From: Paenibacillus sp. MZ04-78.2
GTDB lineage: Bacteria; Bacillota; Bacilli; Paenibacillales; NBRC-103111
Length of the DNA: 59,578 nt
NCBI RefSeq assembly: GCF_024213375.1
Contig: NZ_JANAVJ010000032.1
Location: forward strand, 1 to 59,578
Reading direction: 5' to 3'
The notes beneath the pieces are model-generated. The model did no database searches, had not been told where the DNA came from, and worked only from the letters and a program-made list of their open reading frames with translations. Made by a program: the position numbers and the translations under genes. Shown here piece after piece: positions 1 to 8,167 of this stretch (position 1 is its first letter; each line of letters starts with the position of its first letter).

Positions 1-155
1 AAATTTACTACTGACGAGAATTTTCATTCTCTTTATGACACTCACTCAATGTTCAGTTTTCAAAGGGCAATTTCCTTTAACAAATGCTGCATTGTTAAGC
101 TCTGCAACCTTTGTCTCTTGTTGTCACCTTGTTTAGCGGCGACTTTTATAATATA
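1..155 (-). promoter_or_regulatory. Leader of an rRNA operon (16S gene lies just left of the window)
   Basis: Read on the minus strand, this stretch ends in the sequence that typically precedes 16S rRNA in Bacillales. A boxA-like antitermination element, TGCCCTTTGAAAAC, lies at 56-69 and is followed by ACTGAACATTGAG and an A/T-rich spacer. BoxA is where the Nus complex loads on rRNA transcripts. The 16S gene itself is not in the window, so its presence is inferred from this leader. No protein gene is seen here; short plus-strand ORFs have no ribosome-binding site or recognisable product. Confidence 0.7.
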
Positions 156-179
156 TCACATTCACTTATTAAAAAGCAA
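150..179 (-). promoter_or_regulatory. Probable SigA promoter of the left rRNA operon
   Basis: On the minus strand, a -35-like TTGCTT (174-179) is followed after 18 bases by TATATT (150-155), with an overlapping TATTAT choice two bases further on. It lies upstream of the boxA leader, as expected for an rRNA P2-type promoter. The -35 box sits inside a short palindrome, AAAAAGC-AA-GCTTTTT (about 171-187). The exact -10 is uncertain. Confidence 0.5.
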
Positions 180-291
180 GCTTTTTTTATTTCATTTTGT
201 ATCCAGAGGTGAAGCTGCTTGCTTGCAAAAGGAGAACGAGTAATAAAATATCATAAGAGCGCACCGGAAGTCAAGCGATTTTCAATTTATT

Positions 292-510
292 TTAATGGTA
301 CATCCGGTTTCTTGCGTATTTCGAAATTTCTTTTGGTGAGGCTAGGCGGGCATACATACGGAAAATGACTTTGTACCGCGATTCGATCGCCGTTTTGATG
401 TCCGCATCGATTCTTTTGTCACTCAAGTCGAAGAGCATTTCATCCAGCTCCTTGCGCAGGACGTAATCCAGTTCTCTGCATTCCCGTTCGTTAAACAAAA
501 AGCCAAGCAT
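292..510 (-). CDS. Conserved-looking small protein of unknown function (72 aa)
   Basis: Function not recognised. The start is the ATG at 510, ten bases after a GGAAAGGGG ribosome-binding site; a TTG further upstream (531) overlaps that site and is less likely. The predicted protein is soluble, strongly charged and probably helical, beginning MLGFLFNERECRELD and rich in Glu, Asp, Arg and Lys, with no signal peptide or membrane segment. It sits alone between an rRNA operon leader and a SpoIIM-family gene and reads towards the rRNA genes. The good ribosome-binding site and biased composition argue for a real gene. Confidence 0.6.
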   Translation of the reverse strand: MLGFLFNERECRELDYVLRKELDEMLFDLSDKRIDADIKTAIESRYKVIFRMYARLASPKEISKYARNRMYH

Positions 511-627
511 GCCGTAGTGGCCCCTTTCCAAAATGAAGTGCGTAAATGCAAAAAAGATATGCAGCGTTAGCGTATCGAGTCCAAACCAAGAAAGGTCGGC
601 GCCTTGGCTGCATACCTCTTTAAATCG

Positions 628-674
628 CCAAAACCGTCTTGTGTTTTACTGTTATGCACAGTTTTGGGCATTTT
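628..674. terminator. Possible stem-loop between the 72-aa protein and the SpoIIM-family gene
   Basis: CCAAAAC (628-634) pairs with GTTTTGG (661-667), and TGTG (640-643) with CACA (657-660) across a five-base bulge. On the plus strand the hairpin is followed by GCATTTTT, so it looks like a weak plus-strand terminator, although no plus-strand gene ends here. On the minus strand no U-run follows. Its role is unknown. Confidence 0.25.
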
Positions 675-700
675 TATGAGTTTGCGCTTCATTTATTTTT

Positions 701-1312
701 TTACCCGCGGGCCAACCATAAGGTTAACGTGCTTTCGATTAACGCGGCTACGAACAACACAGCTACGAGCATAACACTGAGAGGCAACAGCGCTTTGATA
801 AACAGCAGAAACTGTTCTCTTGTTTTGACCGATCGGGTCGGACTAAGTGAAGAAAGCAGCGTCTTCAGTACCATCATGCCCAATCGCAGCCCTAAGGCAC
901 AAGCCATGATAATCGCCAGAATTTCCAGAATTCCGTGGGGAAGGATCGTTTTGATCACAAACAACCAAGAATGTTTTTGAGCCGACACCATACATACGTA
1001 CCCAAGCAGCAAGCCGTTGGCAAGAAGAAAAAACAGGGGGAATACCCCGAAAAACAGCCCCAAGGCAATGACCAACAACGATTTGAAAGCATTATTCCAA
1101 AAAATGAGCCAAAATAAAGACCATTGCTGATTCGGCTTGCCTGCAATAGAACCAGAGATTTGTTTTATTGCTTCGATCTGGCCGTTGATAAACGCATGAA
1201 ACTGGCTGGAGTACAGAGCGCCCATCACGATACCCGCGACAAATACCAAGGCGGATGCAATAAAGTAATGTTTCATCAGCTTCATTTGCATCATTGCGTT
1301 TTTCCAATTCAA
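701..1312 (-). CDS. SpoIIM-family (DUF95) integral membrane protein
   Basis: A 203-residue membrane protein related to stage II sporulation protein M. SpoIIM works with SpoIID and SpoIIP in remodelling septal peptidoglycan during engulfment, but many relatives of this family are uncharacterised. About five hydrophobic segments are visible, and the segment around ILPHGILEILAII carries the P-H-G-x-x-E motif usual in the family. The start is the TTG at 1312, seven bases after AAAAGGGGG; the longer ORF has no site. It is divergent from pdaB, 96 bp away, which suits a sporulation role. It may not be the true SpoIIM orthologue. Confidence 0.75.
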   Translation of the reverse strand: MNWKNAMMQMKLMKHYFIASALVFVAGIVMGALYSSQFHAFINGQIEAIKQISGSIAGKPNQQWSLFWLIFWNNAFKSLLVIALGLFFGVFPLFFLLANGLLLGYVCMVSAQKHSWLFVIKTILPHGILEILAIIMACALGLRLGMMVLKTLLSSLSPTRSVKTREQFLLFIKALLPLSVMLVAVLFVAALIESTLTLWLARG

Positions 1313-1408
1313 AGAGAGTCCCCCTTTTAAGCATAAGATATGGGTACGAGCATACACATCTATTAATACAAGCCTTTCCGGATGAGATGGGCAAAGGAGG
1401 CCTAGCCA

Positions 1409-2194
1409 GTGAATTATTTTTATGTCATGAACGGCAAGAAGCTCAAACAAGCGCTAATTATTACCGTTGCTGTCCTGTTCGCCATCGGCATTATTTATTC
1501 GGAAAGGGAAAATGTTTCGGTCTTCTCCCAATACGAACCCGCCGCTGTCTACAGCATTCCCACGGAAAGAAAGCTGATCGCTCTCACCTTCGATATCAGT
1601 TGGGGGGATACGCGCACGGAGCCGATCCTTCAAATTCTGGAAAACAAGGGGATTCGAAACGCAACCTTCTTCTTATCTTCCCCTTGGACCAAAAGCCATC
1701 CCGATACCGTGAGCAAAATCGTCAAAGGCGGGTGGGAAATCGGCAGTCACGGACATAAGCACGTGAACTACAGCAGCTTAAGCGATGAGGAAATCCGCGC
1801 CCAGATTAAGACGGCTCATCAAGTTATTCAGGAAGTCACCGGCGCAAGTCCGAACCTGCTGCGGCTTCCAAACGGCGATTTTGACAAACGCGTACTGCAG
1901 ATCGCTAACGAGCTGCGTTATACGGTCATTCAATGGGATACGGATTCTCAGGATTGGATGAATAAAGGAGTCGACACGATCATCAACCGCGTCTTATCTA
2001 AAGCGCATCCGGGCGATATCGTTTTATTTCACGCCAGCGACTCCGTCAAGCAAACCCACGAAGCGCTCCCCGTTATTATCGACAAATTACGCGAAAAAGG
2101 TTACGAGTTCGTGACCGTTAGTCAATTGATGAAGCAAACGAAGGTCAGCAATCAACCGCCTGTCGAAGATCAAACCATGAAACCTGTACGTTAA
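1409..2194 (+). CDS. pdaB: Sporulation polysaccharide deacetylase PdaB
   Basis: A NodB-type (CE4) deacetylase of 261 residues. In Bacillus subtilis PdaB is needed to keep spores stable late in sporulation. A single N-terminal membrane anchor (about residues 14-30) precedes the catalytic domain. Visible motifs are TFDISWGD with the catalytic Asp62, the metal-binding SHGHKH with His114 and His118, LRLPNGDF near 151-158, and the late FHAS with His208. The GTG start at 1409 follows AAAGGAGG by eight bases. It is one of only two plus-strand genes in the window; the convergent kbaA shares its terminator. Family and position are clear. Confidence 0.93.
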   Translation: MNYFYVMNGKKLKQALIITVAVLFAIGIIYSERENVSVFSQYEPAAVYSIPTERKLIALTFDISWGDTRTEPILQILENKGIRNATFFLSSPWTKSHPDTVSKIVKGGWEIGSHGHKHVNYSSLSDEEIRAQIKTAHQVIQEVTGASPNLLRLPNGDFDKRVLQIANELRYTVIQWDTDSQDWMNKGVDTIINRVLSKAHPGDIVLFHASDSVKQTHEALPVIIDKLREKGYEFVTVSQLMKQTKVSNQPPVEDQTMKPVR

Positions 2195-2219
2195 CCCGCT
2201 TCTTATGTAAAAAAACAAC

Positions 2220-2241
2220 AAGAGCCGTTACACCGGCTCTT
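2220..2241. terminator. Bidirectional terminator between pdaB and kbaA
   Basis: AAGAGCCG (2220-2227) and CGGCTCTT (2234-2241) form an eight-base stem with loop TTACAC. On the plus strand TTTATTT follows, and on the minus strand a U-rich run from the A-tract at 2209-2219 follows. The kbaA stop codon (2228-2230) lies inside the loop, so the terminator overlaps the end of the gene. Confidence 0.85.
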
Positions 2242-2824
2242 TATTTGTGTTCAGCACTTTGCTGAGGATCAAAATTTGCCAAGCATTGCACAAGTACAGC
2301 GGAACCATCATAAAGATTGTAGAAGCTGCGTTGTCGAGCCGCAGGGAAGGGATAGCCTCGATCGCCGTGACCGCAATCATAAAAAATAATGTCGGAATAG
2401 CGGCGCTGCGATTCGTCAATTTTATTTTCCACCAAGCTACGCCGATCGATACCATAATTAGTGAAAGCGGAAGGATCATATACACTCCCCAGCTCATCTG
2501 CTGCCCACTGCTAACATAGCGCAAATAGATCAAATCGAACAAGACGATCACCATAATGATCACTTGGACGATATCCCAAGCCCATTTTCGAAGAATGCCG
2601 CCCACAATATACCGGACGATCAAATAAGCGAAAAAGCCCATCTGGCTCAACACACTGATCGTAGCACCGCCAAGGATCATCGTGATCACGCTAAAGCCGA
2701 TTTGTTTTCCGCCGAGCTCAACCTGTTGGTCTGTTAATTGTAGTGCAAGCCCGGCCACAACGGCCGTCACAGCACCGATCAGCAGCGTGGTCCAAAATAA
2801 ATAAAACCATTTTCTTAACGTCAC
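2228..2824 (-). CDS. kbaA: KinB-signalling pathway activation protein KbaA
   Basis: A 198-residue polytopic membrane protein with about six hydrophobic segments, matching KbaA, which in Bacillus subtilis activates the sensor kinase KinB and so feeds the sporulation phosphorelay. The start is a GTG at 2824, eleven bases after GGGGGT; the site is only moderate. The Bacillus order salA-gerD-kbaA-pdaB is kept here. The gene is divergent from gerD and converges on pdaB. Identification rests on position and topology more than on motifs, as the family has no catalytic signature. Confidence 0.85.
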   Translation of the reverse strand: MTLRKWFYLFWTTLLIGAVTAVVAGLALQLTDQQVELGGKQIGFSVITMILGGATISVLSQMGFFAYLIVRYIVGGILRKWAWDIVQVIIMVIVLFDLIYLRYVSSGQQMSWGVYMILPLSLIMVSIGVAWWKIKLTNRSAAIPTLFFMIAVTAIEAIPSLRLDNAASTIFMMVPLYLCNAWQILILSKVLNTNKEPV

Positions 2825-2959
2825 GACCGCTATACCCCCAATAAGTCATTTCAACAGTTAATTGTACCAACCTTCGCAATAAAAAGCTAACAGCAATTGT
2901 GTTAATCCTCGGGGACGCAACAAATACTAACGGCAAAACAATGAAAGGAGCCCGAACTG

Positions 2960-3634
2960 ATGATAGCGCGATGGATTCGTTTTTTACCCGCCGTCCTAAT
3001 CGTCGGCTTCTTAACTTCCTGCGGTTCCGAATCCCAAACTTCATCCTCCGGTGGCGGGAATACTTACAAAGACACCAAGTCAATGGTGCTCGATATTTTG
3101 AAAACCGAAGACGGGCGGAAAGCTATCCAACAGGCTACCATACATGAGAACAGCAAGCTCCAATTATTATCTGCTGGTGATACGCAGCAGTTGCAGCTTG
3201 CGGTAAAAGATGTGCTGACCGATACGGAAAGCAATAAGTTTCTGCAAAAAATGATTAGCGACCCGAAATTCGCCGGTCAATTCGCAAAAGCCATTCAAAA
3301 AGATACCAAGCAGCTTCAAAAAGATTTATTAAAGGACCCGGAATATCAAAAAGCGATGATGGATGCAATGAAAAGCCCCGATTTTGAAACGATGCTATTG
3401 GATGCAATGAAGGGCAATGCCTACCGCACTCAAACGAAAGCTGTTATACAGGAATCCCTTCAAAGTCCGATATTTCGCTTGGAAATGATGGAATTGATGA
3501 AGAAAGTGCTGCAGGAAGAGTCGAAGCCTAAAGAAGAGAAAGGCAAGAAGAAGGGCGGTGAAGGCAAGGGCCAGCAAAAACAAGAAGGAGGAAAAGGCAA
3601 GCAAGGTGGCGGATCTAAGCAAGGCGGAGGATAA
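2960..3634 (+). CDS. gerD: Spore germination lipoprotein GerD
   Basis: A 224-residue lipoprotein. An N-terminal hydrophobic stretch ends in the lipobox FLTSC with Cys21 as the lipidated residue. The middle (about 40-180) is helical and forms the GerD fold, which is known to cluster germinant receptors into the germinosome in the inner spore membrane. The C-terminal 40 residues are a low-complexity tail of Lys, Gly, Glu and Gln (KGKKKGG, KQGGG). The start is ATG with AAAGGAG upstream. It is divergent from kbaA and ends at a terminator shared with salA. Confidence 0.92.
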   Translation: MIARWIRFLPAVLIVGFLTSCGSESQTSSSGGGNTYKDTKSMVLDILKTEDGRKAIQQATIHENSKLQLLSAGDTQQLQLAVKDVLTDTESNKFLQKMISDPKFAGQFAKAIQKDTKQLQKDLLKDPEYQKAMMDAMKSPDFETMLLDAMKGNAYRTQTKAVIQESLQSPIFRLEMMELMKKVLQEESKPKEEKGKKKGGEGKGQQKQEGGKGKQGGGSKQGGG

Positions 3635-3650
3635 CCTTAAAGTTGAAAAA

Positions 3651-3680
3651 AAAGGATCAGCCTCGTCAGGCTGATCCTTT
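3651..3680. terminator. Bidirectional terminator shared by gerD and salA
   Basis: AAAGGATCAGCCT (3651-3663) pairs fully with AGGCTGATCCTTT (3668-3680) around a CGTC loop. T-runs follow in both directions: TTTTT on plus, and the complement of the eight-A run at 3646-3653 on minus. The salA stop codon (3666-3668) and its last sense codons are part of the stem. Confidence 0.92.
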
Positions 3681-4772
3681 TTCCTCTAGCTGTTGAATAA
3701 CTTGCTCCGCCATATCGCGGTAAATGAGCCCTGTTTCGGTATCGGCTTTGTAAACCGAAGGAGAATAATCTGGTTCGGCCACATGGTTGTCCGGGACACC
3801 CAGAGGAATTTGAGCCAGTAGCTTCGTATGCAACTCCTCGGCTAACTTGCCACCGCCTCCACGGCCGAATACATAGTCTTTATTGCCGCATTTGCCACAG
3901 GCATAGTACGACATATTTTCGACGACGCCGATAATCTCATGCTCCGTATGAATGGCCATCGCACCGGCCCGGGCCGCTACAAAAGCGGCTGTGGCATGAG
4001 GCGTGGTAACGATAATTTCTTTGCTGTGCGGAATCATCTGATGGACGTCAAGGGCCACATCTCCCGTTCCCGGGGGCAGGTCCAGCAAAATATAGTCAAG
4101 CTCGCCCCACTCCACTTCGTTAAAGAAGTTGCGGAGCATTTTCCCCAGCATCGGACCGCGCCAAATGACCGGCGTATTTTCTTCGACAAAAAAGCCCATG
4201 GAAATCACTTTAACGCCGAACCGCTCAACCGGAATAATGCGGTTGTCCACGAGCTGCGGCCTCTCTTCGATTCCCATCATATCGGGAACGCTAAATCCGT
4301 AAATGTCGGCATCGACCAGGCCGACTTTCTTCCCTAATCTTGCTAACGCTACGGCCAAGTTGACCGTGACTGTCGATTTCCCGACGCCGCCTTTTCCGCT
4401 CGCAATAGCAATGAAACGCACTCCCGATTGCGGGTCAAGCACGTTGACGGAAGGCTCGGAAGGCTGCTCGGTTTTTTCATGAGCAGAAGCCGATTCTTGA
4501 GCCTTGCGCGCTGCTTCGTTGCGTTCGAATTCGGACAGCAGCCGAAAGCGCAGGTGAACGTCGGTAGCGCCTGCTTGCTTGAAAGCCTCGGCAATCTGAT
4601 TTTGCAGTTGCTGCTTGTACGATTCGTTATCACTGGACAGCAGTACGGTTGCCGACACATGTTGTTCTTTGATCATGATATCGCGAATAAAATTCAAATC
4701 GGCCAAGCCTAAGCCGAATTCCAGGTCCTTCAGCGGGCTTATGGAAGCCAGCAATTGTTCTTTGGTTATCAC
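3666..4772 (-). CDS. salA: Mrp/NBP35-type P-loop ATPase SalA
   Basis: A 368-residue member of the Mrp (ApbC/NBP35) ATPases, which carry or transfer iron-sulfur clusters; Bacillus subtilis SalA also acts as a regulator of exoprotease genes through scoC. An N-terminal DUF59-like domain (1-80) is joined by a charged linker to the ATPase domain, with the deviant Walker A SGKGGVGKST near 125-134 and a C-terminal CGKCG pair that is the cluster-binding Cys-x-x-Cys. The GTG start at 4772 is placed after GAGGTGA; an upstream ATG at 4793 lacks a site. Its end overlaps the gerD-salA terminator. Confidence 0.9.
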   Translation of the reverse strand: MITKEQLLASISPLKDLEFGLGLADLNFIRDIMIKEQHVSATVLLSSDNESYKQQLQNQIAEAFKQAGATDVHLRFRLLSEFERNEAARKAQESASAHEKTEQPSEPSVNVLDPQSGVRFIAIASGKGGVGKSTVTVNLAVALARLGKKVGLVDADIYGFSVPDMMGIEERPQLVDNRIIPVERFGVKVISMGFFVEENTPVIWRGPMLGKMLRNFFNEVEWGELDYILLDLPPGTGDVALDVHQMIPHSKEIIVTTPHATAAFVAARAGAMAIHTEHEIIGVVENMSYYACGKCGNKDYVFGRGGGGKLAEELHTKLLAQIPLGVPDNHVAEPDYSPSVYKADTETGLIYRDMAEQVIQQLEEKGSA

Positions 4773-4831
4773 AATGTCACCTCGGCGATCCATAGTTAAG
4801 TTCTACTGCGGTATATTATACCACAAATTCA

Positions 4832-5587
4832 TCAGGAGCCCACTTTTTCACCCGAGTAATACCGGAGAATGCCTTGATAAATGGAAGTCGCTATCTTTTT
4901 CTGATAAGACGAATCCCGAAGCAATTGAGCTTCACCCGGATTGGATAAAAATCCGACTTCGATGAGAGCGCTTGGAATGGTCAGCGCTTTAAGCAAATAG
5001 ATTTCTTTGTCGGCCTGCTTCGCGACCCGATCCGTATTTTTCAAATTCCTTTTCATTTCCTCCTGAATCAATGCTGCCAAGGTCGAATTGTCGGCATGAT
5101 TCGGGTAAAAAAACGTCTGCGCACCCGACCAACGGGGGGACGGTATGCTGTTCAGATGGATGCTGACGAATAGATTGGACTTTTGCTTGGTAACAAACTC
5201 AGCCCGTTTCAGCAGGTCTTCGGTTTTGCGTTTACTGTACCCCTTCGTTTCCGCAGAGGCCAGGTCCCGGTCGTCCTCCCGGGTCATGACCACCAATGCT
5301 CCCGACTGCTGCAAATAATCCCGTAGGTGCAAGGCAATGGCCAAATTGACATCCTTCTCCTCCAGCCCGTCCTTACTTCGAGCGCCTCCGTCCGGCCCGC
5401 CGTGTCCGGCATCCAATGCAATGATTTTACCGGACAGCGGCATCGTCCAATACGTCCATGTTTTGGTGGATGGGAGCTCGTAGGTGAACATGAACAGCAT
5501 GAGCGCCACCAACAAGGCTGACATGACGATTTTGATCCCGCTATGCATGGTCAGCCAAACGACGACCCTCTTTCTTTTTCCGAACAT
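4832..5587 (-). CDS. cwlD: N-acetylmuramoyl-L-alanine amidase CwlD (spore cortex)
   Basis: A 251-residue amidase_3 family enzyme with an N-terminal membrane anchor (about 8-36). CwlD, acting with the deacetylase PdaA, makes the muramic-delta-lactam that marks cortex peptidoglycan for germination enzymes. The zinc-site motifs are LDAGHGGPDGG with His62, the Glu of GLEEKD, SIHLNS, and the catalytic Glu of LIEVGFLSN. The start is the ATG at 5587, eight bases after GAGGTGG; a GTG at 5599 is part of that site. The ribosome-binding site is inside a terminator-like hairpin (5589-5641). Confidence 0.93.
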   Translation of the reverse strand: MFGKRKRVVVWLTMHSGIKIVMSALLVALMLFMFTYELPSTKTWTYWTMPLSGKIIALDAGHGGPDGGARSKDGLEEKDVNLAIALHLRDYLQQSGALVVMTREDDRDLASAETKGYSKRKTEDLLKRAEFVTKQKSNLFVSIHLNSIPSPRWSGAQTFFYPNHADNSTLAALIQEEMKRNLKNTDRVAKQADKEIYLLKALTIPSALIEVGFLSNPGEAQLLRDSSYQKKIATSIYQGILRYYSGEKVGS

Positions 5588-5588
5588 G

Positions 5589-5641
5589 AAAAAATCCACC
5601 TCACATCCCTAGACTCTCTTTCATCTTATGGGACGAGGTGG
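5589..5641 (-). terminator. Terminator-like hairpin enclosing the cwlD ribosome-binding site
   Basis: On the minus strand CCACCTC (5635-5641) pairs with GAGGTGG (5596-5602), and CCC (5630-5632) with GGG (5607-5609), followed at once by ATTTTTTC and the cwlD ATG. The right arm is the cwlD ribosome-binding site. The structure can end sat transcripts, and in read-through RNA it would also hide the cwlD site. Confidence 0.65.
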
Positions 5642-5658
5642 ACAATTATACCTGATGC

Positions 5659-6834
5659 TTATACCTGATATTCAGGCGCTTTCATACCTTGGATCAACAC
5701 TTCCGCCACTTCCGGCCGCGTGAACTGAGGCGGCGGGCATTGGCCATCCCGCAGCAGCGCACGAACTTTTGTTCCGGAAAGGTGCAGATGGTCTTCCTTA
5801 TCGTGCGGACACGTCTTGCTGGAGGCCATGTTGCCGCATTTGGTGCAAAAGAAGCTGTGCTCGAAAAACAGCGGCGTGATGCCCAGCTCTACGGGAGTGA
5901 AGTTGCTGAAGATTTCCTGTGCTTCATACGTTCCGTAATAGTCGCCTACGCCCGCATGATCGCGCCCTACAATAAAATGCGTGCAGCCATAATTTTTCCG
6001 GACCATCGCATGGAAAATCGCTTCCCGCGGCCCGGCATAGCGCATCGCCGCTGGAAATACGCCCAAAAATACGCGGTCCTTCGGATAGTAATGTTCCAGC
6101 AGGACCAAGTAGCTGCGCATCCGGACATCGGCCGATATATCGTCAGACTTGGTCTCGCCCACGAGCGGGTTCAAAAAGAGCGCATCGACGATTTCCATCG
6201 CACTTTTTTGAATATACTCGTGTGCCCGGTGAACCGGATTCCGCGTTTGAAAGCCGACTACGGTCTTCCAGCCCTTTTCAGAAAAAAGTCGCCGCGTTGC
6301 GGCTGGGGTGTAGTAAAACTCCTCGAATTTATCCGGCTTCGGACGGTTTAATACTTGGATCGGCCCGCCTACATAGGTAGACGGTCTGGAGAACAACTTC
6401 TGGACGCCCGGATGCGCTTCATCGTCGGTTTTAAACACGTTCAGCGCTTCTTTGCGCTGGTCGACCTGATATATGCTTTGGACTTCAATCATGCCGTAGA
6501 TGATGCCGTCCTGGGCCCCTACAAGCGCTACTTCCTGTCCGATGGCAAGGTCACGGGCGATTTGCGGCTCGACGGCTAACGTAATCGGAATGCTCCAGAC
6601 CGTTCCGTCCTGCAAGCGCATGCGTTCCACGACAGAATGATAATCCTGTTCGCTCAAAAAGCCCGTAAGCGGCGAAAAAGCGCCGACACCGATCAAATCG
6701 AGATCGGAAATCGTCCATGCGTCGATGCTAAGCGAATATAACGTTGCGGCATGCTCCAGCAGGCCTGCCCTTTTCTCGCCCTCAATCACTCGGTTAATGA
6801 GCGTCCCGCCGTGCGGTCGAATGGTTTCTCCCAT
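5659..6834 (-). CDS. sat: ATP sulfurylase (sulfate adenylyltransferase)
   Basis: A 391-residue homo-oligomeric-type ATP sulfurylase that makes adenosine 5'-phosphosulfate from sulfate and ATP, the first step of sulfate assimilation. Motifs are [10 protein letters not shown] (196-205), which binds the nucleotide, and GRDHAG (290-295). A Cys cluster at 330, 333 and 342 near the C terminus is seen in many Gram-positive members. The ATG at 6834 follows AGGAGGAGC; the extra 31 upstream codons have no ribosome-binding site. It lies 28 bp after cysH and is surely co-transcribed. No APS kinase gene (cysC) is adjacent. Confidence 0.95.
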   Translation of the reverse strand: MGETIRPHGGTLINRVIEGEKRAGLLEHAATLYSLSIDAWTISDLDLIGVGAFSPLTGFLSEQDYHSVVERMRLQDGTVWSIPITLAVEPQIARDLAIGQEVALVGAQDGIIYGMIEVQSIYQVDQRKEALNVFKTDDEAHPGVQKLFSRPSTYVGGPIQVLNRPKPDKFEEFYYTPAATRRLFSEKGWKTVVGFQTRNPVHRAHEYIQKSAMEIVDALFLNPLVGETKSDDISADVRMRSYLVLLEHYYPKDRVFLGVFPAAMRYAGPREAIFHAMVRKNYGCTHFIVGRDHAGVGDYYGTYEAQEIFSNFTPVELGITPLFFEHSFFCTKCGNMASSKTCPHDKEDHLHLSGTKVRALLRDGQCPPPQFTRPEVAEVLIQGMKAPEYQV

Positions 6835-6862
6835 CGCTATTGCTCCTCCTATTGCCCTATGC

Positions 6863-7555
6863 TTATTTATGAAGTCCGCATTCCGTCTTCTCGAAATCGG
6901 CCCAACGTCCCGCTCTCGGGTCCTCACCCGCCGCTACCGGACGAGTACAGTGCTCGCAGCCGACACTTGGGTAGTTCCGATCATGAAGCGGGTTGTAAAT
7001 AATATTGTTGCTTAGAATATAACTCCATACATCTTCAGATGTCCAACTGGCGAGCGGATTGAATTTGACAAGACCGAATTTCACGTCGTATTCGACCTTC
7101 TTGGCGTTGGCGCGCGTCGGCGCTTGATCGCGGCGAATTCCTGTGATCCAGGCATTGTAGTTTTTGAGGATATTCGTTAACGGATCGACTTTGCGGATGT
7201 TACAGCATTGGTTCGGAGCGCTCTTCCACAGTTCCTCGCCAAACTGCTGCGCCTGCTCCTCCAGCGTAAGCTTTGGAAGCACTTGAACGAATTCGACTCC
7301 ATAGTGCTGCTGCAGGCGGTCGCGGGTGTCATAGGTTTCCTGGAAATGCACGTTCGTATCCAGGTAAAAGATATCCGTTTGGGGACTGATCTTCTGGAGC
7401 ATATCGACCAATACGACGTCCTCTGCTCCGAAACTACAGGCTAAAGTGATGTTGGGGAATCTTTCTACCGCCCAGGATAAAAGTGCCTCCGGGCTTTGAG
7501 ATTCAAAATCCTCTGCTGCTTGACGGATTAACTCCTCTTTCTCAAATAAATTCAT
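6863..7555 (-). CDS. cysH: Adenylyl-sulfate (APS/PAPS) reductase CysH
   Basis: A 230-residue reductase that converts activated sulfate to sulfite using thioredoxin. It has the Cys-Cys pair 117-118 and the Cys200-x-x-Cys203 pair that together bind a [4Fe-4S] cluster, and the C-terminal ECGLHK with the catalytic Cys226. This cluster-bearing form can use APS, which fits the absence of an APS kinase gene next to sat. The ATG at 7555 lies nine bases after GGAGGTG. A good SigA promoter is seen upstream, and the pair cysH-sat forms its own small operon inside the ribosomal region. Confidence 0.94.
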   Translation of the reverse strand: MNLFEKEELIRQAAEDFESQSPEALLSWAVERFPNITLACSFGAEDVVLVDMLQKISPQTDIFYLDTNVHFQETYDTRDRLQQHYGVEFVQVLPKLTLEEQAQQFGEELWKSAPNQCCNIRKVDPLTNILKNYNAWITGIRRDQAPTRANAKKVEYDVKFGLVKFNPLASWTSEDVWSYILSNNIIYNPLHDRNYPSVGCEHCTRPVAAGEDPRAGRWADFEKTECGLHK

Positions 7556-7619
7556 AGCTTTTCGCACCTCCGGCAATTTAATTCCGAGTATAGTTATGTG
7601 TTTTATTTTATTTAGCTTA

Positions 7620-7647
7620 ATTATAAACGATGGACCCTTTTTGTCAA
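7620..7647 (-). promoter_or_regulatory. SigA promoter of cysH-sat
   Basis: On the minus strand TTGACA (7642-7647) and TATAAT (7620-7625) are perfect consensus boxes 16 bases apart. The leader of about 60 bases is very A/T-rich. A GGAATTAA near 7576-7583 resembles half of a CymR (cysteine regulator) site, but the other half does not align well. No S-box or T-box is seen in this leader. Confidence 0.85.
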
Positions 7648-7705
7648 TTTAAAATTTTCTCTAGGCTTCTGCCTTATTTTATTGTTCTCGGGCTTGTTCG
7701 GTGAA

Positions 7706-7742
7706 AATAAAAAAACCTTTCCGAAGTGAATTCGGAAAGGTT
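7706..7742 (-). terminator. Terminator after rpsI
   Basis: AACCTTTCCGAA (7714-7725) and TTCGGAAAGGTT (7731-7742) form a 12-base stem with a five-base loop. On the minus strand a TTTTTTTATTTT tract follows. It closes the rplM-rpsI unit and insulates it from cysH-sat. Confidence 0.92.
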
Positions 7743-7756
7743 CGTTTGTGTCGATA

Positions 7757-8149
7757 TTAACGTTTGGAGAATTGAGGAGCGCGACGAGCAGCTTTCAAGC
7801 CGTACTTTTTACGCTCTTTCATCCGCGGGTCACGAGTCAAGAAGCCCGCTTTTTTCAGGGCGCCGCGGAATTCCGGATCTGCTTTCAGCAGAGCGCGGGA
7901 AATCCCGTGACGGATCGCGCCGGCTTGTCCGGAGATCCCGCCGCCATGAGCCAAAACCAATACATCGTACTTGGACAATGTTTCAGTCAGGTTAAGCGGT
8001 TGTTTTACGATCAATTTCAGCGTTTCCAGACCAAAGTATTCGTCCAGCTCGCGTTTATTAATAATGATACGGCCTTCGCCCGGTACCAAACGTACACGTG
8101 CTACCGAATGCTTACGACGACCGGTGCCATAATATTGTACTTGTGCCAC
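7757..8149 (-). CDS. rpsI: 30S ribosomal protein S9
   Basis: S9 (uS9), 130 residues, the usual bacterial length. It belongs to the head of the 30S subunit, and its C-terminal tail, here ending QFSKR, reaches the P-site tRNA. The family signature [19 protein letters not shown] is present near 66-84. The start is GTG at 8149 after GGGAGGA. It follows rplM by 18 bp, the common rplM-rpsI pair, and ends at a strong terminator. Confidence 0.97.
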   Translation of the reverse strand: MAQVQYYGTGRRKHSVARVRLVPGEGRIIINKRELDEYFGLETLKLIVKQPLNLTETLSKYDVLVLAHGGGISGQAGAIRHGISRALLKADPEFRGALKKAGFLTRDPRMKERKKYGLKAARRAPQFSKR

Positions 8150-8167
8150 TAGACAGTCCTCCCTTTA

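Noticed and set aside
7570..7600. CymR operator upstream of cysH
   Set aside because: Only one half (GGAATTAA) fits; the rest of the consensus is out of register, so it is not listed as a site.
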